DNA of 64,000 nucleotides from Streptomyces pactum (GTDB taxonomy: Bacteria > Actinomycetota > Actinomycetes > Streptomycetales > Streptomycetaceae). The position numbers and the translations under genes are program-made. Positions 24,863 through 34,000 of the stretch are shown piece by piece (the first letter of the stretch is position 1; the number at the start of each line of letters is the position of its first letter). The notes beneath the pieces are model-generated. The model was not told where the DNA came from and searched no databases. It saw only the letters and a list, made by a program, of their open reading frames with translations. The stretch covers positions 4,729,501 to 4,793,500 of the forward strand of contig NZ_CP019724.1 of assembly GCF_002005225.1 (NCBI RefSeq), in the 5' to 3' direction.

Positions 24863-25012
24863 TCACCTCCTTGATTGATGACCGACGGAAACCTGATCTG
24901 GACCGCTGGAGTGGTCGACGCTGGCTACCTGCTTTGCTCGGATCGGCCGCATGATCCAGGCGGCCATGACGGCCCCCACTGCGCCGATCACAGCCGCGAC
25001 TACCTCAGACAC
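24863..25012 (-). CDS. possible small membrane peptide
   Basis: GTG at 25012 opens a 49-residue frame starting SEVVAAVIGAVGAVMAAW after the initiator, a single hydrophobic helix followed by a basic end (MRPIRAKQ). A G-run (GGGGGG) lies 5 to 10 bases before the GTG. A longer frame from 25132 adds a Cys-containing part of doubtful reality. Short single-helix peptides of this kind are frequent in actinobacterial islands. No function is known and it may not be a gene. Confidence 0.35.
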   Translation of the reverse strand: MSEVVAAVIGAVGAVMAAWIMRPIRAKQVASVDHSSGPDQVSVGHQSRR

Positions 25013-25249
25013 GGAACCCCCCTGTGGAGTGGTATGCGGTATTGCGCCCGGAAAGCAGCGTGCCTCCTCCGTCATACAGTCCGCAACTATGGCAAATCCC
25101 AAGGTTCCGCAGCCCAGAGCCACTTCATTCAAGTCGCTACGGAAGGACGCTTCCGTACGGGCTCAACCAGACTTTCCGCTTACCTCTGGTCGACGGAACC
25201 GGCAGCGTGGTGAAGGCCGGTGGGGGTCCAGCGAGGCACACGCTCGCCT

Positions 25250-25880
25250 GGTCGGTCGGCACCCGCCGTCGGTGGTGGCCGAGGGCCGCCGGGTCATCGG
25301 CAACATCACCCGGGTCGCGACCCTGTTCCTGGTGAAGACCGTGTACTCGGTGCTGCTGGCGATCCTGGTGGTCTGCTCGCAGGTCGAGTACCCGTTCCTG
25401 CCCCGGCACCTCACGCTGCTCTCCACGCTCACCATCGGCGTCCCGGCCTTCTTCCTCGCCCTCGCCCCGAACAAGGAGCGGGCCAAGCCGCACTTCGTAC
25501 GGCGCGTGATGCGGTACGCGGTCCCGGGCGGGGCGGTGGCCGGGGTGGCGACCTTCGCGACGTACCTCCTCGCCCGGCAGCACTACGTGGGTCCGGGGGC
25601 GCTGGACGCGGAGACGAGCGCGGCGACGCTGACGCTGTTCCTGATCTCGATGTGGGTGCTGGCGATCGTCGCCCGCCCCTACACCTGGTGGCGGGTGGTG
25701 CTGGTGGCGGCGATGGGCGCGGCCTTCCTGGTGGTGCTGGTGGTGCCGTGGCTCCAGGACTTCTTCGCGCTGAAGCTGGTGGGCGTGACGATGCCGTGGA
25801 CCGCCGTCGGCATCGCGGCGGTGGCGGCGACCGTGCTGGAACTTCTGTGGAGGTGGGTCGACCGCCGCGTACCGGCCTAG
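25250..25880 (+). pseudogene. C-terminal remnant of a cation-transporting P-type ATPase
   Basis: About 205 residues remain, starting near PPSVVAEGRRVIGNITRV and ending in six hydrophobic helices (for example VKTVYSVLLAILVVCSQ, LTLLSTLTIGVPAFFLALAP, TLTLFLISMWVLAIV). This corresponds to the membrane end of a CtpE-like ATPase of about 800 residues. The phosphorylation (DKTGT) and ATP-binding parts are missing. The sequence before 25250 in the same frame has no ATPase similarity, so the 5' end has been lost by insertion or deletion. It lies inside the stretch bounded by the 18-bp repeats. Confidence 0.72.
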
Positions 25881-25948
25881 CCGGAGGGCCGGGCGGTTCC
25901 GGCGCGGGGAGGACACCCGGTCCGAAAAGCGTGAGCATTCCGGCGCCA

Positions 25949-25988
25949 AGTGTCCTCGCGGCGCTCATCTGAGCGTACGGAGGACACT
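25949..25988. other. nested hairpin downstream of the ATPase remnant
   Basis: AGTGTCCTC (25949-25957) pairs with GAGGACACT (25980-25988), and inside it CGCTCA (25962-25967) pairs with TGAGCG (25970-25975). It could be a terminator for the remnant or a recombination-related structure. There is no T-run. Confidence 0.4.
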
Positions 25989-26104
25989 CGGCCGCCAAGT
26001 GCTCACGTCCGCGACGAAGGCCCTAGTACTCCAGTCGCAGTTCGCTATCGCCGCTGGTCAGAGCCGATTTTCTGAGTGTACTCGGCTGATGCTCCGTCAG
26101 CTTG

Positions 26105-26735
26105 CGGGAGCTCGTGACCTCGGGTGCGGCGGCGGTAGTGGCAGCGTCTGGCGATGGCCTGGTGGCGCCTGCGCCAGTGGGACCAGCTCATCGCGTGGCC
26201 GGTGCGCCAGCAGTGTGTCGGCGATGAGCGGCCAACTGCCAGGAGTCGCCGGATTTCTGCCACGGTGAGCGGTTCGAGAACGCCGGAACCGTTTCTGCCG
26301 CCCCGTTACCGTTTTCGTGGCCTCGCAAGGAGGCTCCCGGCCTTCGGCCTCGGTATGACTTGAGCCCCCCTTTTCGGCCGCCGCTGACGCTATGGCGGCG
26401 AGAAAGGCGTGAGCGAGCATGGCCAGGGTGATGTGCCGGTACCACCCCGGATACCGGCGGACCTCGTACTGGTCGAGGCCGCACTCGTTCTTCGCGGCCT
26501 GGAAGGCTTCCTCGATCGCCCAGCGAGTCCCGGCGACGCGCACGAGTTCGGCAACGGCGGTGCCGTTGGGCGCGTAGGCGAGGTAGTAGGCGATCTCTCC
26601 CGGGCGGGCCAGGCTGCGGCGGGCCAGGACCCAGCGCTGATGGGTGGGCTGATCGCCGTCGAAGTCGTCGATGGCGGGCAGTTGGGCCGCGGCCCAGTCG
26701 TAGACGCGCGGGCCTTTCGCGCCGTTGCCAAGGAT
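26105..26735 (-). pseudogene. decayed IS701-type transposase (C-terminal part)
   Basis: Reading leftward from about 26735, one frame gives GAKGPRVYDWAAAQLPAIDD, then IAYYLAYAPNGTA and VAGTRWAIEEAFQAAKNECG, all typical of the C-terminal half of IS701-family DDE transposases, with the catalytic Glu in WAIEEAFQ. Near 26300 the reading frame shifts, and the conserved end (TVAEIRRLL, then HWRRRHQAIARRCHYRR) lies in another frame, so the gene is broken. The N-terminal half is absent. Sequences around 26025 (CTAGTACTCCAG) and 26742-26750 are of a type often seen at Streptomyces IS ends, but I could not define termini. Confidence 0.7.
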
Positions 26736-27369
26736 CAGTCCAGGTACTCAGGCGCATTACGAGTGAACCAACGGCCGAGTAGGCATGGCTCACGCCGGCA
26801 GCGGTTTCCCGGCCGTGAGTCAGGTGGCGTTGGCGGAGGCGGGTGAAGGCGGTGGGTCTGGGGCGGTGCGGGAGAAACCTTTTGATCCGCTGCGCACATT
26901 CACGTGGGCTAGCCGTGTTGGTGTCGCACTCCAGGTCGTAGTCACCGTGACCGTGGACCAGGTCGTACTGGTGCGCCGCAAGGCCCGGCGGGCGATCGCC
27001 TCGGGCCAGTTCGCGGCGGGCCAGCTCGTCCAACGGGCAGTGAACACCGACGAATAGCACGTCCTCGGGCCGCAGCACGGCCAGGCAGTCGAGCAGCCGC
27101 CACGGCTCGCTCAGCACATGGTCAACCACGATGTCGTTGCCCGACTCCGCCATGGCCGCGATCGAGCTGTGGAAACCCAGCCTGGTCCGCCGCAGCGCGG
27201 CATCGAGCTCCTCCGCCCCGAGCTCCCGCTTGCTGCGCATCGCGTTGAAGCCGTCGACCGCCATGTGGAAGAAGACACCATCGTCCAGGATGCCCAGAAG
27301 CTCACTGGCGATGCTCGACTTCCCTGAACTGGAGGTGCCGTTGAGGAAGATGATCCGACCAAATGCCAT
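26188..27369 (-). CDS. chloramphenicol-phosphotransferase-like kinase, 3' end altered by IS remnant
   Basis: ATG at 27369 opens a frame whose first 185 residues are a P-loop kinase close to the chloramphenicol 3-O-phosphotransferase family: Walker A in IIFLNGTSSSGKSS (about residues 5-18), the catalytic Asp in FFHMAVDGFN, DIVVDHVLSE, and FVGVHCPLDELARRELARGD. That family is normally about 180 residues. Here the frame has no stop and runs on for about 200 more residues through the IS701 remnant in a frame that is not the transposase's own, so the tail is read-through, probably after an insertion removed the natural stop. The kinase core may still work. The substrate is unknown; these enzymes act on small hydroxylated compounds. 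Confidence 0.6.
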   Translation of the reverse strand: MAFGRIIFLNGTSSSGKSSIASELLGILDDGVFFHMAVDGFNAMRSKRELGAEELDAALRRTRLGFHSSIAAMAESGNDIVVDHVLSEPWRLLDCLAVLRPEDVLFVGVHCPLDELARRELARGDRPPGLAAHQYDLVHGHGDYDLECDTNTASPRECAQRIKRFLPHRPRPTAFTRLRQRHLTHGRETAAGVSHAYSAVGSLVMRLSTWTDPWQRRERPARLRLGRGPTARHRRLRRRSAHPSALGPGPPQPGPPGRDRLLPRLRAQRHRRCRTRARRRDSLGDRGSLPGREERVRPRPVRGPPVSGVVPAHHPGHARSRLSRRHSVSGGRKGGLKSYRGRRPGASLRGHENGNGAAETVPAFSNRSPWQKSGDSWQLAAHRRHTAGAPATR

Positions 27370-27618
27370 ATCGGCATGATCACACGTTGCCGCCGCCGCG
27401 CTCAGGAGATTGCCAGCAAATCTCGGCGACCAGCGGGGTTCGCAAGAGACCCGGTCCGAACACGGATTGTGATCGAGTGGGTGGGACCTGGTGCGGAGAC
27501 GGCTGCGGCCACCGGTGATCACCGTGAGGTGTGTGGACTGACGATGAAGCGGTGGGCGCAGGCGTAGCGCGGCGACCAGTAGCCTGCGACGATCAGCCGT
27601 CGCGCGCCTGGAGGTGCC

Positions 27619-28164
27619 GTGGAAGCTACTGCTCTCGTCAGTCCCGACCACTTGTGGTCGGCGCAGGAGGTCCTGGTTCGTTCGAGCCCTGTCCCGGCGG
27701 CGGCAGGGGTCTACGGGTGGCACTTCGAGCAGCCGCCCCACCCCGACCTGAAGGCCGGGCGCCTGCTGTACGTCGGTATAGCTCCGCGGTACATGGCGAA
27801 CCGGACCAGCACCCAGAACCTGCGCAAGCGGGTGCGCTACCACTACCGGGGCAACGCGGCCGGCTCGACCTTGCGGCTCACCCTCGGCTGTCTGCTCGGA
27901 CTTGAGTTGCGCCGCGTGGGCAGCGGCAAGCGGATGACCTTCGGCAAGGCTGGTGAAGCCACCCTGAGTCAGTGGATGGCGGACAATGCGCGGGCGTGCT
28001 GGATCGAGCAGAGCGAACCGTGGGACCTGGAGTCACAGCTCATCTCCCAACTCGACCTTCCGCTGAACCTCGACCAGAACCGCCACAATGCGTTCCACAG
28101 TCGCCTGAAGGAGTTACGGGCCCAAGCGCGCCAACGGGCGCGGGAGTTGCCTATCAGCTCGTAG
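27619..28164 (+). CDS. GIY-YIG nuclease-like protein with TTA codon
   Basis: A 181-residue protein. VYGWHFEQ and LLYVGIAPRYMA match the GVYxWxF and YVGxA strands of the GIY-YIG fold (about residues 36-58), followed by NLRKRVRYHYRG with the Arg expected on the second helix. DLESQLISQLDLPLNLDQNRH contains the Glu at the metal site. The GTG at 27619 has GGAGGT three to eight bases upstream. It contains the rare codon TTA at 28114-28116, so full translation should depend on the bldA tRNA. It stands alone near the right end of the island. It may be a nuclease or DNA-modifying defence-type protein; the function is not known. Confidence 0.62.
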   Translation: MEATALVSPDHLWSAQEVLVRSSPVPAAAGVYGWHFEQPPHPDLKAGRLLYVGIAPRYMANRTSTQNLRKRVRYHYRGNAAGSTLRLTLGCLLGLELRRVGSGKRMTFGKAGEATLSQWMADNARACWIEQSEPWDLESQLISQLDLPLNLDQNRHNAFHSRLKELRAQARQRARELPISS

Positions 28165-28319
28165 GTCACCGAACGAGTCGTCGGGCCATTGCCTGGGCCG
28201 TCCCTGGGTCGTCCGAGGTCACTCAGCAGTGGCCGACAACGACCAATGCGACCGCTGGGCCGCCCACGAGCACCGTCCTGACCAGCGAGAACCCAGCTCC
28301 CCAAGATCCCCGACAACAC

Positions 28320-28337
28320 CCAGGGCAAGAAGAAGTA
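28320..28337. repeat. right copy of 18-bp direct repeat, possible att site
   Basis: Exact copy of 24709-24726. The in-frame reading just before it ends in QGKKK-stop as gpmA does, but the residues before that differ. It is followed by its own terminator, in the same order as after gpmA. Confidence 0.5.
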
Positions 28338-28351
28338 AGCCCACAGCATCG

Positions 28352-28388
28352 AGCCCCCGCGCCGTGGCTACCTCGCAGCGCGGGGGCT
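28352..28388 (+). terminator. hairpin terminator after the right repeat
   Basis: AGCCCCCGCGC (28352-28362) pairs perfectly with GCGCGGGGGCT (28378-28388), followed by TTA. It resembles the gpmA terminator at 24741 in position and core and may be a displaced native gpmA terminator. Confidence 0.6.
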
Positions 28389-28442
28389 TACTGGTGGGCC
28401 CGGGCAGCCTCCTGGGCCGGTGGCTGGACGATCAGGCCGTGC

Positions 28443-28937
28443 TCAGGACGGCCAGGCATCGGCCATTTCGAAGGAGACGGCCGTTCCTCCGAGGTGGCTG
28501 GGCCCGGCGTGCCACGAGTGAGCGATGGAATCGACCAGGAGCAGCCCGCGCCCGTGCGCGTCGTCGGCGTCGGGGTGCCTCAGCCGGACGCTCCCCGGGA
28601 GCCCCGGGTTGTGCACTTCGACCCGGAGGGAAGTCCCCTCGCGGAACCACTCCACCCGGACGACCCAGGGCTCGTCCGACTTGCCATGGACGACGGCGTT
28701 CGTGATCAACTCCGAGAGCATCAGGAGGCAGTCGTCGACCGAGCAGGCCGGATAGTAGGGAGTGATGAGCTTCCGGAACCAGCGCCGTGCCCGAGGAACG
28801 GACTCCGCGACAGGGTGCAAGGTCATCGCGCCGAGGCGCGGTGCGTCCTCGCAGGGGTAGCGGTCGATGGTGTAGGCCACCCTGAACTCACTCCCCGCCG
28901 CTGTCGTCGCAGTGGAGACAACGCCGCATTCGACCAC
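28443..28937 (-). CDS. HATPase_c ATP-binding protein, anti-sigma (RsbW-like)
   Basis: A 164-residue protein of the GHKL ATPase class found in large numbers in Streptomyces. The N box is LMLSELITNAVVHG (about residues 85-98), followed by WVVRVEW and HNPGLPG, then the G box region DADDAHGRGLLLVDSIAHSW. The regulatory domains and histidine of true histidine kinases are missing. Such proteins bind sigma or anti-anti-sigma factors or are orphan. The start is the GTG at 28937. It lies divergent from the GntR gene, separated by a region with the TCTAGA sites. Confidence 0.75.
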   Translation of the reverse strand: MVECGVVSTATTAAGSEFRVAYTIDRYPCEDAPRLGAMTLHPVAESVPRARRWFRKLITPYYPACSVDDCLLMLSELITNAVVHGKSDEPWVVRVEWFREGTSLRVEVHNPGLPGSVRLRHPDADDAHGRGLLLVDSIAHSWHAGPSHLGGTAVSFEMADAWPS

Positions 28938-29073
28938 GGCACTTGCCTTTGTCTGCGCTGACCAGCGCCGGCCTCGACGGTCTCACCACGGAAACCACAG
29001 CAGGAGAAGGCCCCATCCCGGACGACGCCATACAGCACCCCTCACCCTCAGGCCGAAGGCCACGACTCAGCCT

Positions 29074-29193
29074 CTCTAGACATCTAGGTTCCCGGGTTGT
29101 CTCTAGAGATGTCAAGGTGGGTGAGCGGACCCCCGGCATCGCGACTACATGCAGCGAGCGAACACCCGACCTGTGGCCTAAGGTGTCTAGAGA
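29074..29193. promoter_or_regulatory. three TCTAGA-centred operator-like sites
   Basis: CTCTAGACATC (29074-29084), GTCTCTAGAGATGTC (29099-29113; TCTCTAGAGA is a perfect palindrome) and GTGTCTAGAGA (29183-29193). The last lies just upstream of the GntR ribosome site (AAGGGGAG). They are candidate binding sites for the GntR protein in the control region shared with the ATPase gene. Confidence 0.55.
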
Positions 29194-29211
29194 AGGAAGG
29201 GGAGCTACGGG

Positions 29212-29970
29212 ATGGCCCACACCGAAGACGACCGTCGGCCCAAGTACCAGCGGATCGCGGAAGCCCTGCGCGAGGCGATCCAGTCGGGCGAGTACGGTCC
29301 TGGTGATCGGCTGCCGGGGGAGAACGACCTCATGGCCACGTACGGCGTGGCCCGCATGACGGCACGCCAGGCCTTGAGCGTCCTGCGGGACGAAGGTGTC
29401 GTCGAAGCACGCAAGGGCGCCGGCGTGTTCGTCCGGGAGTTCCGTCCGCTACGGCGCCGAGGCATCCAGCGCCTGGCCCGACAGCAGTGGGGTAACGGCC
29501 GTTCCGTCTGGGCGGCGGACGTCGAGGACCGCTCACTCGAGGTGGACCACGTCACGGTGTCCGAGGAAGCCGCGTCCGACCACGTCAGCGGGGTTCTGGA
29601 GCTGGCCGGCGAGGAGACGGTGTGCGTGCGGCGCCGACGCTTCGTACTGGACGGCAAGCCAGTCCTGCTCGCGACGAGTTACCTGCCCGTGTCACTGGTC
29701 GCCGGGTCCCCGATCGTCCGGGAGGACACCGGACCGGGTGGCACGTACGCCAGGCTCGCCGAACTCGGCTGCAAACCGGTGCACTTCCGCGAAGAGATCC
29801 GCTCACGTATGCCGTCGAAGGACGAGGCCACACAGTTGAGCATCTCCGCGGGCACCCCGGTCATCCTCATCTGCCGCACCGCGTTTACGGACGAAGGCCG
29901 CCCCGTCGAGTTCAACGAGATGACGCTGGACGCCGCCTCGTACATCCTGGAGTACGACTTCGACGCGTGA
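29212..29970 (+). CDS. GntR/HutC-family regulator with UTRA domain
   Basis: A 252-residue protein. Residues 8-75 are a GntR winged helix (YQRIAEALREAIQSGEYGPG, then LMATYGVARMTARQALSVL). The rest is a UTRA ligand domain with FVLDGKPVLLATSYLP, GPGGTYARLAELG and a closing FNEMTLDAASYILEYDF. This subtype is frequent in Streptomyces integrative elements and their relatives, where it represses transfer genes, and it is also found alone. Its own upstream region contains three TCTAGA sites. The ATG at 29212 has a good ribosome site. No transfer genes are nearby, so the target is unclear. Confidence 0.82.
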   Translation: MAHTEDDRRPKYQRIAEALREAIQSGEYGPGDRLPGENDLMATYGVARMTARQALSVLRDEGVVEARKGAGVFVREFRPLRRRGIQRLARQQWGNGRSVWAADVEDRSLEVDHVTVSEEAASDHVSGVLELAGEETVCVRRRRFVLDGKPVLLATSYLPVSLVAGSPIVREDTGPGGTYARLAELGCKPVHFREEIRSRMPSKDEATQLSISAGTPVILICRTAFTDEGRPVEFNEMTLDAASYILEYDFDA

Positions 29971-30173
29971 GTCCAGAACACGTGGGGGGCGATGGGCTCC
30001 ACGGGCGGTTCATGCGGTTCACTTCGGAGCGAATCTGTATGACCATGGCCGCCAGGGTCGTGCTTCGACGGGCAGGTCCACAGACTGCCCCCGGCCCGCC
30101 GGATGGTTGCGGGCCGTGATCACTCGCCCCGGAGCGGCTCCGGCCCGAAGCCGCTCCACTGGACGCGGGTGTG

Positions 30174-30776
30174 TCAGAGGAGGTCTCGCCAGAAAGGGGC
30201 CGTCGCTCGCGGCTTCCAGTGGGCGTCGACCTCGCCCCGCACCTCGTCGAACTCCTTGTGCAGGTAGTCGACCAGGTCCAGCCCGTAATAGATGATGTCG
30301 GTCTGCCACATCGAGAGCACCGGATGCCCGAAGTGTCCCCGGCCGGCGGGCAGGTACCGGTGGGCATACACGGGGACGAGTACCGGTGCCTCCGCAAGGT
30401 GATGCCGTGCCGTGCCCAGCGCGGTCGCCGCGTCGGCCGGACGCTCGCCCCAGCCCTCGTACCAGAACCCGTTGTGCTCGACGTCGAGCAGGACGCCCTC
30501 GACCGGCCAGTCGAGCTGTCGCCGCCAACTGTCCCGGTCACCGTCGCGCCACTCCGGCCACGGCCTCGACCAGGTCTGGCCGTCCTCGGGAGGGGTGTTG
30601 ACCGGTAGGCCGGCCGCGAGGAACGCCCGGTGATCGTCCGCGAACTCGAAGCCGTACTCGCGCTCGATGCGCGTGAACTCGGCGTCCGTCAGCCCCGGTT
30701 CGAACTCGTACAGACCTGACCGCGCCAGGCGACGCGCGGCCTCCGTACCCAGGCGGGTTCCCTCACTGTTGATCAC
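30174..30776 (-). CDS. SMI1/KNR4 (SUKH)-like protein
   Basis: A 200-residue protein. LTDAEFTRIEREYGFEFADDHRAFLAAGLP (residues 28-57, as landmark) is the typical start of the SUKH fold, followed by Trp-rich segments (WPEWRD, WPVEGVLLDVEHNGFWYEGW) and a C-terminal end with SMWQTDIIYYG. SUKH proteins include toxin immunity proteins, but many are lone housekeeping or phage-related genes. There is no toxin gene beside it in the window. The GTG at 30776 is the start. It is divergent from the large ATPase-glycosyltransferase gene, with a 250-base gap between the two starts. Confidence 0.65.
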   Translation of the reverse strand: MINSEGTRLGTEAARRLARSGLYEFEPGLTDAEFTRIEREYGFEFADDHRAFLAAGLPVNTPPEDGQTWSRPWPEWRDGDRDSWRRQLDWPVEGVLLDVEHNGFWYEGWGERPADAATALGTARHHLAEAPVLVPVYAHRYLPAGRGHFGHPVLSMWQTDIIYYGLDLVDYLHKEFDEVRGEVDAHWKPRATAPFWRDLL

Positions 30777-31028
30777 AGCCGCACGCTAGCGCCGATCTGA
30801 GGTCTCCGTCATCCGAGTTGTGCGCGGCCTCCTTCGCGAGGTCCGTGCCGTGCAGCGCGGCGCACGGCCGCCGCCTCCTGCCGCTCCACCGGTCCCGCGT
30901 GTGTGCGGCGCATGCGTGCGGTGGGCGCGGCGGGCTGCCCCGGCCGGTCCCGCGGTGCCTGGAAAATGCCGCGGACAGGCCCTGGCGCACGCCGGAGATC
31001 GTACGATTGTCACGAGGTGAGGGGGCCC

Positions 31029-34000
31029 GTGGACATCTCGCAGGTACGCAATCCGTACGACTATCGGCACCCAGTACGCGATGCCGCACTCTTCGCCGGA
31101 CGGGGCGGAGAAGCGAAGGTCATCGAGGGCGAGCTGGACCAGGCGGCCGTCGGTGAGCCATCGGTCTGTGTCGTGCTGCACGGCCAGCGGGCCAGCGGGA
31201 AGACGAGCCTGCTCTACGCCGCCGAGCGGATGGCCGCCGAACGCGGACTGACCACGGTCCGAGTAGAACTGATCAAGGGTGAGGGCGAGCCGATCGCCTT
31301 CTTTCGCAAGGTTTACGACGAGTTGGTACCGGCGGTCCTGAAGGCAGTCGCCCAGAGCGGCAGGGACATCGCCTTCGACGCGGCGGCCGTGCGCCGCGTG
31401 ATGGCCGGAGCCGCTGAGGCCTCGACCGTGGCCCCACTGCAGTTCCCGGAGGCGCTGGCCCTCACCGGAGCCGATTCCCGCGTGCCGGAAGCCGCCCTTC
31501 GTGAGGATCTGTCCTTCTTCGTGCGGCTCCTCGGACATCCCATCGCGCTGTTCGTCGACGAGGCTCAGTTGATCGCAGACGACGAGCGCGCACTGGCGAT
31601 CCTCCGTTTCCTCACCACCCGTGTCGACGGGCTCGTGCTGGTGTTCGCCGGCACCTCTGAGCTGATCGAGCGGATCAAGGACGTGCAGGCGCCGATCCTC
31701 CGGCAGTTCAGGGAGATCGAGGTCAGGAGTTTCGTCGAGGACGTCGACATCGAAGACTGCGTGACGCGTCCGCTGGGCAGCGCCGGGATCTACGGCGGCT
31801 TGATCTCCGAGAACCTGGTGCCCTCCCTGAGACGGATCACTGACGGCAACCCCTACGCGATCCAGCTCTACTGCCACGAGATGTTCGCCCGCGTGAAGAA
31901 CGGTCTCGCGGACTACATGGACCTCAGTCCCGAGGTGCTCGAAGGCATCAGGTCACGCATGGAGATGGGCGACCGCAATGTCCTCGACCGGCCACTGATC
32001 CGTGCCGTACGTGCGATGAACCGGAGTGAGCTCATCGCCTTCAACGTCCTGACCTCGGCACTTGACCACGCGACGCCGGATGAGACCTGGTTCGCCTACT
32101 GCATGGGCGGGCAGCCGGAGATCACACGCGAGCAGTACGACCGGTGCAGGGAATCGCTCGTAGCGGATGGCCTCCTCGCCGACGACGTGCCCGTGCGTCT
32201 GGCCGGCGACGCGGACCTCTTCGACGAGGTCTACTGCCGGCTGTGGTCTGCGCGCACCCTCGGGTCGATGCCCCACGCGCAAGCCATCAGCCGGACCAGT
32301 GTCCGGGCCATGCTGATCAACCGGCTCTTCTGTGTGCTGCACGAGTTCGCGGATGGGCCGCTGCGGATCTATCCGACGTGTTGCCACCACATGGACGCGA
32401 AGCATTTGGAATCCAGCTTCGACGCTATGGACAAGCTGCCCGAGGCCGGCCCGGCCGCCGCTCTGCATGTTGACTACCTCCACTACGCGGTCCTCAACGC
32501 GGGCGAACCCCGAGCGCTCGATATCACCACTGTCACCTGCGCATACCGCGATCACGAAGTCGAGCGGTGGTTGTTCGCGGCGGACACGGACGACGTGCGC
32601 CTGTCCGACTCCGCGGACTTCAGGGCGGCCGCCGGGCGCATCGAGGCCCTCGGCGGTCGGCTCACCGCCGAGCGGGTGCGCGTACCACTGCGGACCTGGC
32701 CGGCCGAGAACTGGTTTTCGAAGGCCACAGGACGACTGCGCAGCAAACTCGCGGCCAACCATCGAACGGCCGCGTTCGCCGCGTACGTGGCCGGCGACAT
32801 GGCCCGCGCACGTGCCCGCTTCCAGTCGTCCTTCGAGCTGGACCCGGACTGGTCGGCAGCGAATTGTCTCATGTACCTGAACCTGGCCACGGGCCGTGAG
32901 GATGACGCGCTCGCCTGGTCGCGACGCGCGCTCGGGCTCACCGAGGATCCGTATGGTCGCGCGCTGTGCCACTACAACGCCGCCATGGCCCACTTCATCG
33001 GCGGCGACCGAGAGCAGGCCGCCGAGGAACTCTCGGTGGCCAGGGACGAGTTGGCTTCCATATCGCTGCAGAACGACCTGATCGACTTCTTGCTGCTTCC
33101 CGACCCCGACGGTGCGGTGATCCTGCATGAGGAGACTCAGGTCGACCTGGTCGACGCGGTGGCGCGGGCGAGCGCCGTACTTCGCATCCCTGCTCAGGCG
33201 TCGTCGAGCCGACAGGACGGCGCGGCCGACACGGGCGAGGACGGCCGGGGGAAGGCCGGGCCGGAGGAGGAGGTCGCACAGAAGCGTGCCGATCGTGACG
33301 GGGCGGAGCACTCGGAGGAAGGCCCGGTCGTCCTCTCCGTGGCCACCGAATGGGCGTCTTCGCAGGGCGGTCTGAGTACGTTCAACCGTGACCTGTGCCA
33401 GGCGCTGGCCGCGGCCGGCGCCCGGGTCTTCTGCGTCGTACTGGAGGCGAGCACCGCGGAGGCGGAAGCCGCCGGAGCGAACGGCGTTTCGCTGCTTCCG
33501 GCGCCTGACCGGCCCGGGGCTTCCGAGGACATGCGACTGACCAGTCGGCCTGAGCTACCCGACGGTGTGGCGCCCGACCTGGTCCTGGGGCACGGCCGGA
33601 TCACCGGTCCCGCGGCACAGAAACTGGCCGAGGACTTCTTCCCCGAAGCCCGGCGCCTGCACTTCCTCCACATGTCTCCGGACGAGATCGAGTGGTACAA
33701 GCTCGACCGGTCTCACGACGCCGGGCTTCGGGCCGAGAACCGCACGGCAATCGAGCGGACCCTGGGCAGGACCGCTCATCGCGTGGTGGCGGTGGGCCCT
33801 CGGCTGCACCAGGAGTTCCTCAGCGACTTCAGGACCGCGCACGGGCTGCCACCACTGCGGCTGGATCCCGGGTTCGACAGCGCGGTGCCCGATGGCGACC
33901 GTGTGCCGCCTGAGGGAGGCCCTGCTCGGGTACTGCTGCTGGGCCGGGTCGAAGACGCCCAGCTCAAGGGTCTCGACCTCGCCGCCGTGGCCTGTGGCAA

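Noticed and set aside
24951..25249. Extension of the P-type ATPase frame upstream of 25250
   Set aside because: In-frame but without similarity to ATPases; considered unrelated sequence fused by frame.
30903..31028. Longer N-terminus for the ATPase-glycosyltransferase gene
   Set aside because: The GTG at 31029 follows a good ribosome site; the upstream 42 residues look non-coding.
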